Source: Lawsonibacter hominis (GTDB lineage Bacteria > Bacillota > Clostridia > Oscillospirales > Oscillospiraceae). From it: 64,000 bases of DNA. Positions 1 to 7,982 of this stretch are shown in pieces. The notes beneath the pieces are model-generated. The model saw only the letters and a program-made list of their open reading frames with translations. It made no database searches and had not been told where the DNA came from. Position 1 is the first letter of the stretch. Each line of letters opens with the position of its first letter. The stretch is from NCBI RefSeq assembly GCF_014287895.1, contig NZ_JACOPP010000001.1, positions 307,475 through 371,474 on the forward strand, in the 5' to 3' direction. Both the position numbers and the translations under genes were made by a program.

Positions 1-203
1 TCCAGCCCGTACAGCCCGGTCAGGTAAAACGCCAGGTCCTCCCCGCTCTGCTCCGACAGCCCTCCGGCGTCCGTCTGGCTGTCCAGCACGCTCCGGGCCA
101 CCTGGGCGGCGTCCACACCGCTCGCGGGCGCCGCGTCCGTCCCGCCGCCGCAGGCACACAGCAGCGCCAGCAGCGCGATCGTCAATAAGATTTTTGCTCT
201 CAT
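1..203 (-). CDS. Partial lipoprotein, possibly DUF4358-like
   Basis: Only the first 67 codons lie in the window; the 3' end is cut off by the left edge. The product starts with a charged residue pair, a hydrophobic stretch and a lipobox-like LLCAC, so it should be exported and lipid-anchored at the cysteine. The following region is Ala/Gly/Asp-rich and then reads into VARSVLDSQTDAGGLSE, which resembles the start of DUF4358 lipoproteins of Clostridia, but too little is visible to be sure. Its ATG overlaps the uvrC stop as ATGA, so it is translationally coupled to uvrC and probably in the same transcript. Confidence 0.7.
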   Translation of the reverse strand, partial: MRAKILLTIALLALLCACGGGTDAAPASGVDAAQVARSVLDSQTDAGGLSEQSGEDLAFYLTGLYGL

Positions 204-2038
204 GGCCGCGCCTTTCCGTCTGTCTGAAAATAGTCGTATACCGCCTTCGCGGTATTCTTCGGCACCACGCCCTCCAGCTGTTCGCGGGAGGCCGCCCGGA
301 TGTTTTTGACGCTCTTGAAGTGCTTCAGCAGCTGGGCCCGGCGCTTTTCCCCCACGCCGGGGATCTGATCCAGCACGGAGGAGCGCACCCGCCGGGCCTG
401 CTGCTGGCGGTGGAATTCGATGGCGAAGCGGTGCGTCTCCTCCTGGATCTGACCAATGAGGGAAAAGACGGCCTGATTGCCCTGGATGCCGATCTCCCGT
501 CCGTCCGGCGTCACCAGCGCCCGGGTACGGTGCCGGTCGTCCTTCACCATGCCGAAGACCGGGATGGAAAGCCCCAGCGTCTCCAGCACCCGCACCGCCA
601 CGCGCGCATGGTTTTCCCCGCCGTCGATCAGCAGCAGGTCGGGCCGGCCGGCAAATTTTTCATCCCCGTCCAAATAGCGCTGGAAGCGCCGCGTCAGCAC
701 CTGCTCCATCGCGGCATAGTCGTCGGGTCCGGCCATATCCTTGAGCTTGAACTGCCGGTAGTCCCGCTTAAGGGGCTTGCCGTCGACGTATACCACCATG
801 GAGGCCACGATATCGTCCGCGCCCTGGTTGGAGATGTCGTAGGACTCCATGCGGCGGGGCGCGCCCTCCAGATCCAGCATGCGCCCCAGCAGCTCCAGAA
901 GCTTATTCTGCCGCTCCTCCCGGCTGGTCCAGCGCTCCACCTCTTCCGCGGCGTTTTTGTTGGCCAGGCGGATCAGGTCCATCTTTGCCCCCCGCTGCGG
1001 GGTGACCAGGCTCACCCGGCAGCCCGCCTGTTCGGAGAGCATCCGGGTCAGCGGCGCCTCGTCCTCCAGCTCACAGGGCAGCAGGATCTGCCCGGGCAGC
1101 CGCCCCCTGGAGCCGTAATACTGCCGTACCAGGGCGGAGACGACGTCCGAGGTGTCCTCCTCCATCGGGGTGTCGATCAGGTCCCAGTCCTTGGCGGCCA
1201 GCTCCCCGTCGACGTAGTGGAGCACCACGAAGCAGCTGCGGGTAGCCTCCCCCCGGTGGAATCCCACTACGTCGGTATCCGCCAGGGACGCGGCCACCAC
1301 CTTCTGCCGCTTGCTCAAAAGTTCGATGGCACGGTAGCGGTCCCGCAGCTCGGCGGCCTTCTCAAAGCGCAGCTCCTCCGCCGCGCGGGCCATCTCCGTC
1401 TGGAGCTCCTCGCCCACCTCCTGAAATTTCCCCTCCAGCAGGCGCACGGCCTGATCCATCGCCTCCCGGTAACGTCCCTGGTCCACGCCGGGGCGGCAGT
1501 AACCGTCGCACTGGCCCATATGGTAGTTCAGGCAGGGGCGCTCCCTGCCGATGTCCCGCGGGAACTTCTTATGGCAGGAGGGCAGCCGCAGGGCCAGCCG
1601 CAGCGCGTCGATGATGCCCTGGGTGGCGCCCCGGCTGCCATACGGCCCAAAATAGCGCGCCCCGTCCTCCGCCGGGCGGTTGGCCAGCGAGAATTTGGGG
1701 TAATCCTCTTTCACCGTCAGGCGGATATACGGATAGCCCTTGTCGTCCTTCAGCAGGATGTTGTAGCGGGGCTGGTGGCGCTTGATCAGGGAATTTTCCA
1801 GTATCAGCGCCTCAAATTCCGAATCGGCCACGATCACGTCGAAGTGGTCGATCTGGCCGACCATGGCCCGGGTCTTCTCCGTGTGAGAGGCCAGGTTGGC
1901 AAAATATTGGCTCACCCGGTTCTTCAGCGCCTTGGCCTTGCCCACATAGATGACCTCGTTCTTGGCGTCCTGCATGATATATACGCCCGGCTTCAGCGGC
2001 AGGGCATGGGCTTTTTCTTTCAACTCGTCGAAGGTCAT
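200..2038 (-). CDS. uvrC: Excinuclease ABC subunit C
   Basis: UvrC makes both incisions around a lesion in nucleotide excision repair after loading by UvrA and UvrB. The 612-residue product has the normal length. It begins with a GIY-YIG nuclease domain (GVYIM near residue 18, YVGKA near 31), carries a UVR motif around residues 205-230 (LRFEKAAELRD) that binds the matching motif at the end of UvrB, then the RNase H-like endonuclease half (SYDISNQG, LLIDGG) and a C-terminal helix-hairpin-helix (DQIPGVGEKRRAQLL). A short palindromic hairpin lies just before its ATG. uvrB and uvrA are 20 and 24 kb away on the other strand. No LexA-like box was seen here. Confidence 0.97.
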   Translation of the reverse strand: MTFDELKEKAHALPLKPGVYIMQDAKNEVIYVGKAKALKNRVSQYFANLASHTEKTRAMVGQIDHFDVIVADSEFEALILENSLIKRHQPRYNILLKDDKGYPYIRLTVKEDYPKFSLANRPAEDGARYFGPYGSRGATQGIIDALRLALRLPSCHKKFPRDIGRERPCLNYHMGQCDGYCRPGVDQGRYREAMDQAVRLLEGKFQEVGEELQTEMARAAEELRFEKAAELRDRYRAIELLSKRQKVVAASLADTDVVGFHRGEATRSCFVVLHYVDGELAAKDWDLIDTPMEEDTSDVVSALVRQYYGSRGRLPGQILLPCELEDEAPLTRMLSEQAGCRVSLVTPQRGAKMDLIRLANKNAAEEVERWTSREERQNKLLELLGRMLDLEGAPRRMESYDISNQGADDIVASMVVYVDGKPLKRDYRQFKLKDMAGPDDYAAMEQVLTRRFQRYLDGDEKFAGRPDLLLIDGGENHARVAVRVLETLGLSIPVFGMVKDDRHRTRALVTPDGREIGIQGNQAVFSLIGQIQEETHRFAIEFHRQQQARRVRSSVLDQIPGVGEKRRAQLLKHFKSVKNIRAASREQLEGVVPKNTAKAVYDYFQTDGKARP

Positions 2039-2048
2039 ATGATGGCAG

Positions 2049-2070
2049 GGGCCGATGCCTGCATCGGCCC
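2049..2070 (-). other. Hairpin ahead of uvrC
   Basis: A perfect 10-bp inverted repeat with a two-base centre (GGGCCGATGC, CT, GCATCGGCCC) lies between the VanW-like stop and the uvrC start, 10 bases before the uvrC ATG. There is no T-run, so it is not a classical terminator; it could influence read-through or uvrC translation. Function is unknown. Confidence 0.4.
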
Positions 2071-2109
2071 GGCCCTCCTTTCTGCTGGACTCCGTATGCC
2101 CTGCCGCCC

Positions 2110-2952
2110 CTATGAGGCGGGCAGGGACTCCGGGCTGTTCCCGGGCAGCATGGGGTCGTACATCATGATGGCGTGGTTCTCGATGAGGAAGTCGTCCCCC
2201 AGCAGCGTCCCCTCCAGGTCGAAGGTCCGGCGGTATAGGGTATTGTGCCGGGTAAAGCCGCCCCAGTACTCCCCCTGGATATAGTGCTCCTTTTCGTACA
2301 CCTCATACCGGCGGTCGCAGGGGGCGCCGGCCCGCCACTCCCCCTCCAGGTGGGTTTCAGTGAGGCGGAGGGTGAGCCGCCAGGTGTGCTCGGTGTCGTT
2401 GCGCACCATCAGGTCCATGTAGTTATAAAAGCAGGTGGCCCCGCTGCCAAAGGGCTGGGTGCGGCCGGAGTCGGGGAACACGTCGTAGCCGTGCCGCCAC
2501 CGCTCGGTCACCGTCAGCGGGGTATGGAGGGTCATCCAGTAGAGCAGATTGGTCATCTGGCACAATCCGCCACCGATCCCGGCGGCCACCCGGCCGTTGC
2601 GCAGGAGCATCCCCTCCACATAGCCCTTCCGCCGGGTGGGCTTGCCCACCGCCCGCCAGAAGGACAGGGTCTCCCCTGGCGCCAGGGTGAGTCCGTCCAG
2701 CCGGGACAGGGCCAGGCGCAGATTGGTCACCTTATTGCGCTGGAGGGCCATCTCCTCCCCCCGCAGCTGCCGCAGCAGCGGGGTGCTGTGCTCCGCCCAG
2801 AGACAGGGGCACTCCGCCTCCGGCCGGAGCCTGGCGAAGCGCAACCCGCCCGTGTGCCATCGCAGGCGGCGGCGCAGGCAGAAGAAGGCCGTCCCCAGCC
2901 GCATACGCAGGGCGCTGCGGCGGCGCGGCTCCTGTACGATGACGGCACGCAT
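2110..2952 (-). CDS. VanW-family protein
   Basis: This 280-residue protein contains a VanW domain (PF04294-type): the core runs from NLRLALSRLDGLTLAPG through FWRAVGKPT, GIGGGLCQMTNLLYW and HGYDVFPDSGRTQPFGSGA. VanW proteins are found in Gram-positive bacteria, sometimes beside vancomycin-resistance genes, but their reaction is not known; an envelope role is usually assumed. No clear signal peptide is seen; the N-terminus is Arg-rich. I chose the ATG at 2952 because a run of Gs lies just upstream; the longer open frame would run through the HPr gene and its terminator. It is not beside van genes here. It probably depends on read-through from ptsH. Confidence 0.85.
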   Translation of the reverse strand: MRAVIVQEPRRRSALRMRLGTAFFCLRRRLRWHTGGLRFARLRPEAECPCLWAEHSTPLLRQLRGEEMALQRNKVTNLRLALSRLDGLTLAPGETLSFWRAVGKPTRRKGYVEGMLLRNGRVAAGIGGGLCQMTNLLYWMTLHTPLTVTERWRHGYDVFPDSGRTQPFGSGATCFYNYMDLMVRNDTEHTWRLTLRLTETHLEGEWRAGAPCDRRYEVYEKEHYIQGEYWGGFTRHNTLYRRTFDLEGTLLGDDFLIENHAIMMYDPMLPGNSPESLPAS

Positions 2953-2973
2953 GAAAAGCCCCCCCTTATTATC

Positions 2974-3003
2974 AAAAAAAGCGCCGCATTGCGGCGCTTT
3001 TTT
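2974..3003. terminator. Bidirectional intrinsic terminator behind ptsH
   Basis: A 7-bp GC stem (GCGCCGC / GCGGCGC) with a three-base loop is flanked by seven As on one side and six Ts on the other. On the minus strand it sits between the HPr stop and the VanW-like start, only about 20 bases before the latter, so it should cut the downstream gene's expression below that of ptsH. Confidence 0.85.
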
Positions 3004-3017
3004 CTCTCGCTCGGTGC

Positions 3018-3281
3018 TTACTCCGAGAAGTTGGAGGAGATCAGCTCGATGAGCGCTTCCACCGCCTCTTTCTCGTCGGGGCCGTCGGCAATGAGGTTGA
3101 TGGACGTGCCCTTCACAATGCCCAGGGAAAGGACGCCCAGCAGGCTCTTTGCGTTGACTCTGCGCTCGTCCTTCTCCACCCAAATAGAGCTCTTAAACTC
3201 GTTGGCCTTCTGGATGAAGAACGTAGCCGGTCTTGCATGCAGGCCGACCTGGTTGTTCACGACTGCCTCTTTCATATACAT
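3018..3281 (-). CDS. ptsH: Phosphocarrier protein HPr
   Basis: HPr passes phosphate from enzyme I to sugar-specific EIIA proteins of the PTS and, in Firmicutes, is a regulator when phosphorylated on serine. The 87-residue product has the phospho-histidine motif GLHARPATFF and the HPr-kinase site context AKSLLGVLSLGI, so both the transport and the carbon-catabolite branches are predicted to be kept. I chose the ATG at 3281 (MYMKEA) because a GGGGGG ribosome-binding site lies 8 bases upstream; an internal ATG two codons later is also possible. It is a stand-alone gene with its own promoter and terminator; ptsI and hprK are not in the window. Confidence 0.95.
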   Translation of the reverse strand: MYMKEAVVNNQVGLHARPATFFIQKANEFKSSIWVEKDERRVNAKSLLGVLSLGIVKGTSINLIADGPDEKEAVEALIELISSNFSE

Positions 3282-3321
3282 AGCGTTTCCCCCCAAGATG
3301 CGTTAAGCATACTTCACGTAT

Positions 3322-3350
3322 AGAATAGCAAATTTGTCCCAAACCGTCAA
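3322..3350 (-). promoter_or_regulatory. Sigma-A-type promoter of ptsH
   Basis: On the minus strand, TTGACG and TATTCT are separated by 17 bases, about 40 bases before the HPr start. This separates ptsH from mutS2. Confidence 0.75.
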
Positions 3351-3414
3351 TGACAAAATGCACAAATTACGCAGTCGAAACTGTTTTTATTGACGGGGAA
3401 CCAATACAGGCTCT

Positions 3415-5784
3415 TTACTTCAGCTCCGCAATCGTCACGCCGTCCTCGCCCTCTCCGTAGCGGCCGGGACGGAAGGATTTGACGTAGCGGCTGCGCTTGA
3501 GGTGCTCCCGCACGGCCTTTCGCACCGCGCCGGTGCCCTTGCCGTGGATGATGCGCACCTCATTCAGTTTGCCCAGCACCGCGTTGTCCAGGAACAGATC
3601 CAGCGCGCCGACGGCCTCGTCGGTCATCATGCCCCGCAGATCCACCTCCGGAGAGGCCCCCAGGGTGCGCAGCTTGTGCTCCGCCCGCTGGATCAGCTTT
3701 TGGGCCTGCTTCCGGGTCTCGCCCTCCACGACCCGCACCTCATCCTGCTTGGCCGTGATGTTCAAGATCCCCGCCTGCAGCTGCAGGGAGCCGTCCTTAT
3801 TCACGGCGAGCACCGCGGCCTGGGTCCCCATCTTCACCAGCTCCACCGTATCTCCAGCCCGGGCCGGACGGGTGGGGGGCGGCGCGGGCTCCTCGGGCCG
3901 CCGGCCCAGCTTTCCCTCCGCCTCGTTGAGTCGGCGGCGCAGGGCGGAGCGCTCGTCGTTGACAGCCTGCCAGTCTTCCTCTTTCCGCTGGCGGCGGCGC
4001 ATTTCGTTGAGCTGCTGAAACACCTGGTCGGCCGTGCCGCGGGCCTCGTCCAGGATGGCGCGGGCCTCCGCCTGGGCCTTTTCCACGGCCCTGGCCCGCT
4101 CGGCCTCCAGCTTGGCCCGGTACTCCCGGATGGTCCTGGAGGATTCCTCCATCTCCCGCCGCAGCCGCCGGGCCTCGTCCTTCTCGCGCTCCATCTGCTG
4201 GCGCTGTTCGTCCAGCTGTGTGAGCACATCTTCAAAGCGCACGTTCTCCGCATCGACCCGCTGGGCGGCCTTCTGGATGACCTCACGCGGCAGGCCCAGC
4301 CGCTCCGAGATGGCAAACGCGTTGGATTTGCCGGGGATCCCGATCAGCAGCCGGTAGGTGGGCTCCAGCGTCTCCACATTGAATTCGCAGGAGGCGTTTT
4401 CCACGCCGGGCGTGGTCATGGCGTATACCTTCAGTTCGGCATAGTGGGTGGTGGCGGCCACCAGGGCGCCCAGCGCCCGGGCGCTCTCGATGATGGCGGC
4501 AGCCAGCGCCGCGCCTTCGACCGGATCGGTGCCCGCTCCCAGCTCGTCGAAGAGGATCAGGGTCTCGTCGTCCGCCTGCTGCAGGATGCCCACGATATTG
4601 ACCATATGGGAAGAGAAGGTGGACAGGCTCTGGGCGATGGACTGCTCGTCCCCCACGTCGGCCAGCACCCGCTGAAACACCCGCACCCGGCTGTCGCCGG
4701 AGACCGGGATGTGCAGCCCGCACTGGGCCATCAGGACCAAAAGCCCGATGGTCTTGAGGGTCACCGTCTTGCCGCCGGTATTCGGGCCGGTGATCACCAG
4801 AGTGTCGAACGTCTCCCCCAGCATCAGGTCGTTTGCCACCGCCTTGTCCGCGTCCAGCAGCGGGTGGCGGGCGCGGTGCAGATAGACGCCCCGTTCCGTG
4901 ATCTTCGGCTCGCAGGCCCGCATCCGGTAGGACAGTTTGGCGCGGGCAAAAATGCCGTCCAGGAGCAGCAGCAGGTCATAGTCCTGGGCAAGATCCTCCT
5001 TGTGAGCGGCGCACTCCGCGGAGAGCTCCGCCAGGATGCGCTCGATCTCCTTTTCCTCCCGCGCCTGGAGCTCCTTCAGCTCGTTATTGGCCTTCACCAC
5101 GCCCATGGGCTCGATGAAAAAGGTGGAACCGGAGGAGGATACGTCGTGGACCAGGCCGGGCACATCGTTTTTGTGCTCCGATTTCACCGGTACCACAAAG
5201 CGGTCGTTGCGCTGGGTGATGATGGCCTCCTGAAGGTATTTGGCCTGATTGGAGGAGAGCAGCCGGTTCAGGATGTCCCGCACCTTGGAGGCGGTGGAAC
5301 GGATATGCCGCCGGATGGCGGCCAGCTCCGGGCTGGCCGCGTCGGCGATCTCCTCCTCCCCCAGGATGGAGCCGGTGATCTTCTCCTCCAGGAAACGGTT
5401 TGCCGTCAGGGAGCGGAACAGGTGGTCGATACAGCTTTTCGCACCCTCGCCGCCCTCGCCGTAGTCCTTTGCGGAGCGCGCCGCGCGCAGCACCGCCGCG
5501 ATCTCCAACAGCTCCCGGGTATTCAGGCTCCCCCCCATGTCGGCGCGCTGAAGGGAGGCGCGCACCGGCTTGACGCCGGAAAAAGAAGGGGTGCCCCGCA
5601 CCGTCATCATCGTCACGGCGGCCGTGGTCTCGGCCTGGGCGCGGCGCACGTCGCCGGCGTCGGTCATGGGCCGCAGCGCCAGACAGCGCTGCTTGCCCTC
5701 CTCGGTCACCGCCTGGTCCGCCAGCAGCTCCAGCACCCGGGGCAGCTCCAGGGTATGAATGGATTTTTCAAACAAATCGGTCAT
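3415..5784 (-). CDS. mutS2: MutS2 ATPase/endonuclease
   Basis: MutS2 is a MutS-like DNA/ribosome-binding ATPase reported to suppress homologous recombination and, in Bacillus, to act on collided ribosomes. The 789-residue length is typical. Domains in order: N-terminal core/clamp, MutS ATPase with Walker A GPNTGGKTVTLK near residue 330 and the conserved LFDELGAGTDP, a long charged coiled coil (about residues 510-630), a KOW-like patch (GDTVELVKMGTQAAVLAV) and a C-terminal Smr domain with VDLRG and HGKGTGA, the nuclease signature. The ATG is preceded by GGAG. It follows the PhzF-like gene by 33 bases and probably ends the long era/recO transcript. Confidence 0.96.
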   Translation of the reverse strand: MTDLFEKSIHTLELPRVLELLADQAVTEEGKQRCLALRPMTDAGDVRRAQAETTAAVTMMTVRGTPSFSGVKPVRASLQRADMGGSLNTRELLEIAAVLRAARSAKDYGEGGEGAKSCIDHLFRSLTANRFLEEKITGSILGEEEIADAASPELAAIRRHIRSTASKVRDILNRLLSSNQAKYLQEAIITQRNDRFVVPVKSEHKNDVPGLVHDVSSSGSTFFIEPMGVVKANNELKELQAREEKEIERILAELSAECAAHKEDLAQDYDLLLLLDGIFARAKLSYRMRACEPKITERGVYLHRARHPLLDADKAVANDLMLGETFDTLVITGPNTGGKTVTLKTIGLLVLMAQCGLHIPVSGDSRVRVFQRVLADVGDEQSIAQSLSTFSSHMVNIVGILQQADDETLILFDELGAGTDPVEGAALAAAIIESARALGALVAATTHYAELKVYAMTTPGVENASCEFNVETLEPTYRLLIGIPGKSNAFAISERLGLPREVIQKAAQRVDAENVRFEDVLTQLDEQRQQMEREKDEARRLRREMEESSRTIREYRAKLEAERARAVEKAQAEARAILDEARGTADQVFQQLNEMRRRQRKEEDWQAVNDERSALRRRLNEAEGKLGRRPEEPAPPPTRPARAGDTVELVKMGTQAAVLAVNKDGSLQLQAGILNITAKQDEVRVVEGETRKQAQKLIQRAEHKLRTLGASPEVDLRGMMTDEAVGALDLFLDNAVLGKLNEVRIIHGKGTGAVRKAVREHLKRSRYVKSFRPGRYGEGEDGVTIAELK

Positions 5785-5817
5785 AGGTGATTCTCCAAAC
5801 TGACAGGATCGGCGGGC

Positions 5818-6687
5818 TCACTCCCCCAACAGCGCACACCGCAGGGAGAGGACCGCCCGGCCGCCTACACGGACGCGGACCTTCCCGTCCGTGTCCGTCA
5901 GGCGGCTCAAGATCTCCGAGGGCTTGCCCATCGCCTCGCCCTGGAGGAACCGGTTCTCGCCGCCGGGACACACCAGCCCCCGGCGGTACAGGTAATCGGT
6001 CAGCGCGCCGTTGGAGGTGCCGGTGGCCGCCTCCTCCGGGATGGCATAAAGGGGGGCAAAGTTGCGGCAGCGGGCGGTCACGCCCGGCGCGTCCCCCAGG
6101 CAGAACATGTGCACGCCCACCACGCCGTAGCGCCGGGACAGCGCCGTGACGGTCCGTTCGTCCTGCACGGCCCGCCCCAGGGCCGCCCCGTCCTTCACCG
6201 GCAGCAGGATATCCATAAGCCCGGTGCTGACCGCCTGTGCCTCCAGCTGCGCCGGACGGTCGGCCAGCGTCAGGCCGTACGCGGCATACAGTTCGGCCTG
6301 TTCTTCCGCGGAGAAGGTCCTCCCCTGCGCCGGCGGCGCCATGTCCATCCACACGGCGTTTTGCTCCACCCCGATCTCCAGCACGCCGGAGCGGGTGGTC
6401 AGCGTGCACGCGCCGGGGCGGACGCCCCCGGTTTCCCGCAGGACGGTGAACGCCGCGATGGTGGCGTGGCCGCACAGGTCCACCTCCTCCGCCGGGGTAA
6501 AGTAGCGGATGTGGAAGGAGCGCTCCCCGGTCTGCCGCACGAAGGCGGTCTCCGAGTGCTTGAGTTCCCCCGCCAGAGCCCGCAGGAAGCCTTCCTCCGG
6601 GAAGGGCTCCCGCCCCAGCAGGGCCACCCCGGCCTGATTGCCGCAAAAGCGCGTGGCGGTAAAGGCGTCGGCTATGTACAGTTCCAC
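5818..6687 (-). CDS. PhzF-family isomerase
   Basis: The 289-residue product is a complete PhzF-fold protein (diaminopimelate-epimerase-like). It starts MELYIADAFTATRFCGNQAG, has HSETAFV with the family Glu near residue 47, LCGHATIA in the first half and the GTSNGALTDYL motif in the second. Members isomerise small acidic metabolites; PhzF itself makes a phenazine intermediate, but no phenazine genes are present and the substrate here is unknown. Translation starts with GTG one base after the recO stop, with GGGGATG upstream as ribosome-binding site, so it is coupled to recO. Confidence 0.9.
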   Translation of the reverse strand: MELYIADAFTATRFCGNQAGVALLGREPFPEEGFLRALAGELKHSETAFVRQTGERSFHIRYFTPAEEVDLCGHATIAAFTVLRETGGVRPGACTLTTRSGVLEIGVEQNAVWMDMAPPAQGRTFSAEEQAELYAAYGLTLADRPAQLEAQAVSTGLMDILLPVKDGAALGRAVQDERTVTALSRRYGVVGVHMFCLGDAPGVTARCRNFAPLYAIPEEAATGTSNGALTDYLYRRGLVCPGGENRFLQGEAMGKPSEILSRLTDTDGKVRVRVGGRAVLSLRCALLGE

Positions 6688-6688
6688 A

Positions 6689-7444
6689 TTACATCCCCGC
6701 TTTCAGTTGTTTATAAAAGTCCAGCGTCTGGAAGCCCCGGTCCAGCTGGCCGGTCAAAAAACGCTCGCACACCTCCGCCAGACAGGCGAGAGCCGCCCCG
6801 TCCGCCGGAACGGAAAACAGCCGCTTTGGGTCGCCGTAGACGATGTGCCGCATCGCCTCCAGCGTGCCGCCCTCCAGCGGCAGAAAGGGCCCGTCCCCCG
6901 CCCCGGCCCGGCAGCGCCCGCAGCAGAGCACCCCTTCGGACAGGCTCAGCTGGGGCTGCTCCGGCGCAGGCACGCCGCAGACGGCGCAGGCGTCCAGCAG
7001 CGGTTCATATCCCGCCAGACACATCAGCCTGAGCTCAAAGGCGGCCTTCACCAGCGCCTGCGGCTTGTTCAGCTTGTCCAGCGCGTAGAGGGTGTTCAGG
7101 ATCAGGGACAACAGCTCCGGATCGCTCCGCCCCTCCTCCGCCACCGCTTCCAGCACCTGCGCACAGTAGGACCCCAGGGCCAGCTTTTCCACGTCGGCTT
7201 TCACGCCCCAGAACTGTTGGAGGGATTCCGCCTCGTTGAGGGTATAGTAGTCCCGATACTCGAACAAGGTCATTTCGGAGTACACCAGCAGCTGGGCACA
7301 GGCCGCCAGGCGGCTCCCCTTCCTTCGGCAGCCCCGGGCCTTGACGGTGCGTTTGCCGCCCTCGGCGGTAAGCACCGTCAAGATCTTGTCCGCCTCCTTG
7401 TAGTTGACCTCCCGGAGCACCAGGCCCTGGGTATTGATGTGCAT
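6689..7444 (-). CDS. recO: DNA repair protein RecO
   Basis: RecO loads RecA onto SSB-coated single-stranded DNA with RecR and anneals strands. The 251-residue protein has an N-terminal OB fold (TQGLVLREVNYKEADKILTVLT) and a C-terminal helical part with a four-cysteine zinc site (CAVCG near residue 147 and CCGRCR near 170). The order era-yqzL-recO is as in Bacillus. The stop is separated by one base from the PhzF-like GTG start. Confidence 0.96.
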   Translation of the reverse strand: MHINTQGLVLREVNYKEADKILTVLTAEGGKRTVKARGCRRKGSRLAACAQLLVYSEMTLFEYRDYYTLNEAESLQQFWGVKADVEKLALGSYCAQVLEAVAEEGRSDPELLSLILNTLYALDKLNKPQALVKAAFELRLMCLAGYEPLLDACAVCGVPAPEQPQLSLSEGVLCCGRCRAGAGDGPFLPLEGGTLEAMRHIVYGDPKRLFSVPADGAALACLAEVCERFLTGQLDRGFQTLDFYKQLKAGM

Positions 7445-7527
7445 AACCCTTCCCCCGTTTGCCGAAGCGCGTATCCGGCCGTCGTCTGGGCCGGCCCTAT
7501 GTAGGCGGGCCCGAACGCCCGCCCGGA

Positions 7528-7644
7528 TCAGGCCGTTTTCACCGTCCGCGCCGCGGCCTCCTCCGCCTTCAGCCGGCAGTAGAGGCTGTACGCCTCAGGC
7601 AGGCCGGTCTCCAGGAAAAACCGCCAAAACGCTTGACTGTCCAT
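7528..7644 (-). CDS. yqzL: YqzL-family small protein
   Basis: A 38-codon frame between era and recO encodes MDSQAFWRFFLETGLPEAY followed by a short Arg/Lys/Ala-rich tail. Its start resembles YqzL proteins, which sit at this same place in Bacillus; their function is unknown. A GGGGGG ribosome-binding site is 7 bases before the ATG. It is short enough to be missed by automatic gene calls, but the position, the Trp/Phe pattern and the ribosome-binding site all agree. Confidence 0.8.
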   Translation of the reverse strand: MDSQAFWRFFLETGLPEAYSLYCRLKAEEAAARTVKTA

Positions 7645-7771
7645 ACCGCAGCCCCCCTTTTCCATCTGTTAGGTTGGCCCCGGCGGCGGGCTTTATGAGC
7701 GGTAAAATTTGATGGCCCGCCCGTCCCATCCGCTTACCGGAACGTCGGCCCCGGCGGTTTCCTGCCGTTTA

Positions 7772-7982
7772 CTCGTCCCGGTAGCCGAAGTTCTTGAGCA
7801 AATTCACCTGGTCTCTCCCGTTTGCCCACGGGACGTCCCGTCCCGCGGGGCCCCGATTCTCTCTTCCTCGGGCGGAATGAATCCGCCCTGCGGCAAGGTT
7901 TGCTCTGCAAACGCTTGGCGCGCCGGGGCGCGGCCCGCTCCCGCGGGCAAGAAAACCGGCTTGGGTCCGCCGGAGCGCGTCA
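7772..7982 (-). repeat. Hairpin element plus second copy of the era 3' end
   Basis: Bases 7772-7818 are identical to 7983-8029, the last 47 bases of era before the stop. Between the era stop (TGA, 7980-7982) and this second tail, which ends in TAA (7769-7771), lies a GC-rich element of about 160 bases. Its core (7867-7916) holds two hairpins on the era sense strand: GTTTGC/GCAAAC and GGGCGGA/TCCGCCC. The core is related to the element behind uvrB. The 335-base gap between era and yqzL holds only this and about 125 bases without recognisable content. Confidence 0.85.

Noticed and set aside
194..2284. Long plus-strand frame opposite uvrC
   Set aside because: A shadow frame caused by high GC at third positions; uvrC on the minus strand has all family motifs.
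2110..3183. Longer start for the VanW protein reaching into ptsH
   Set aside because: It would translate through the ptsH terminator and 3' end in another frame; the ATG at 2952 has a good ribosome-binding site.
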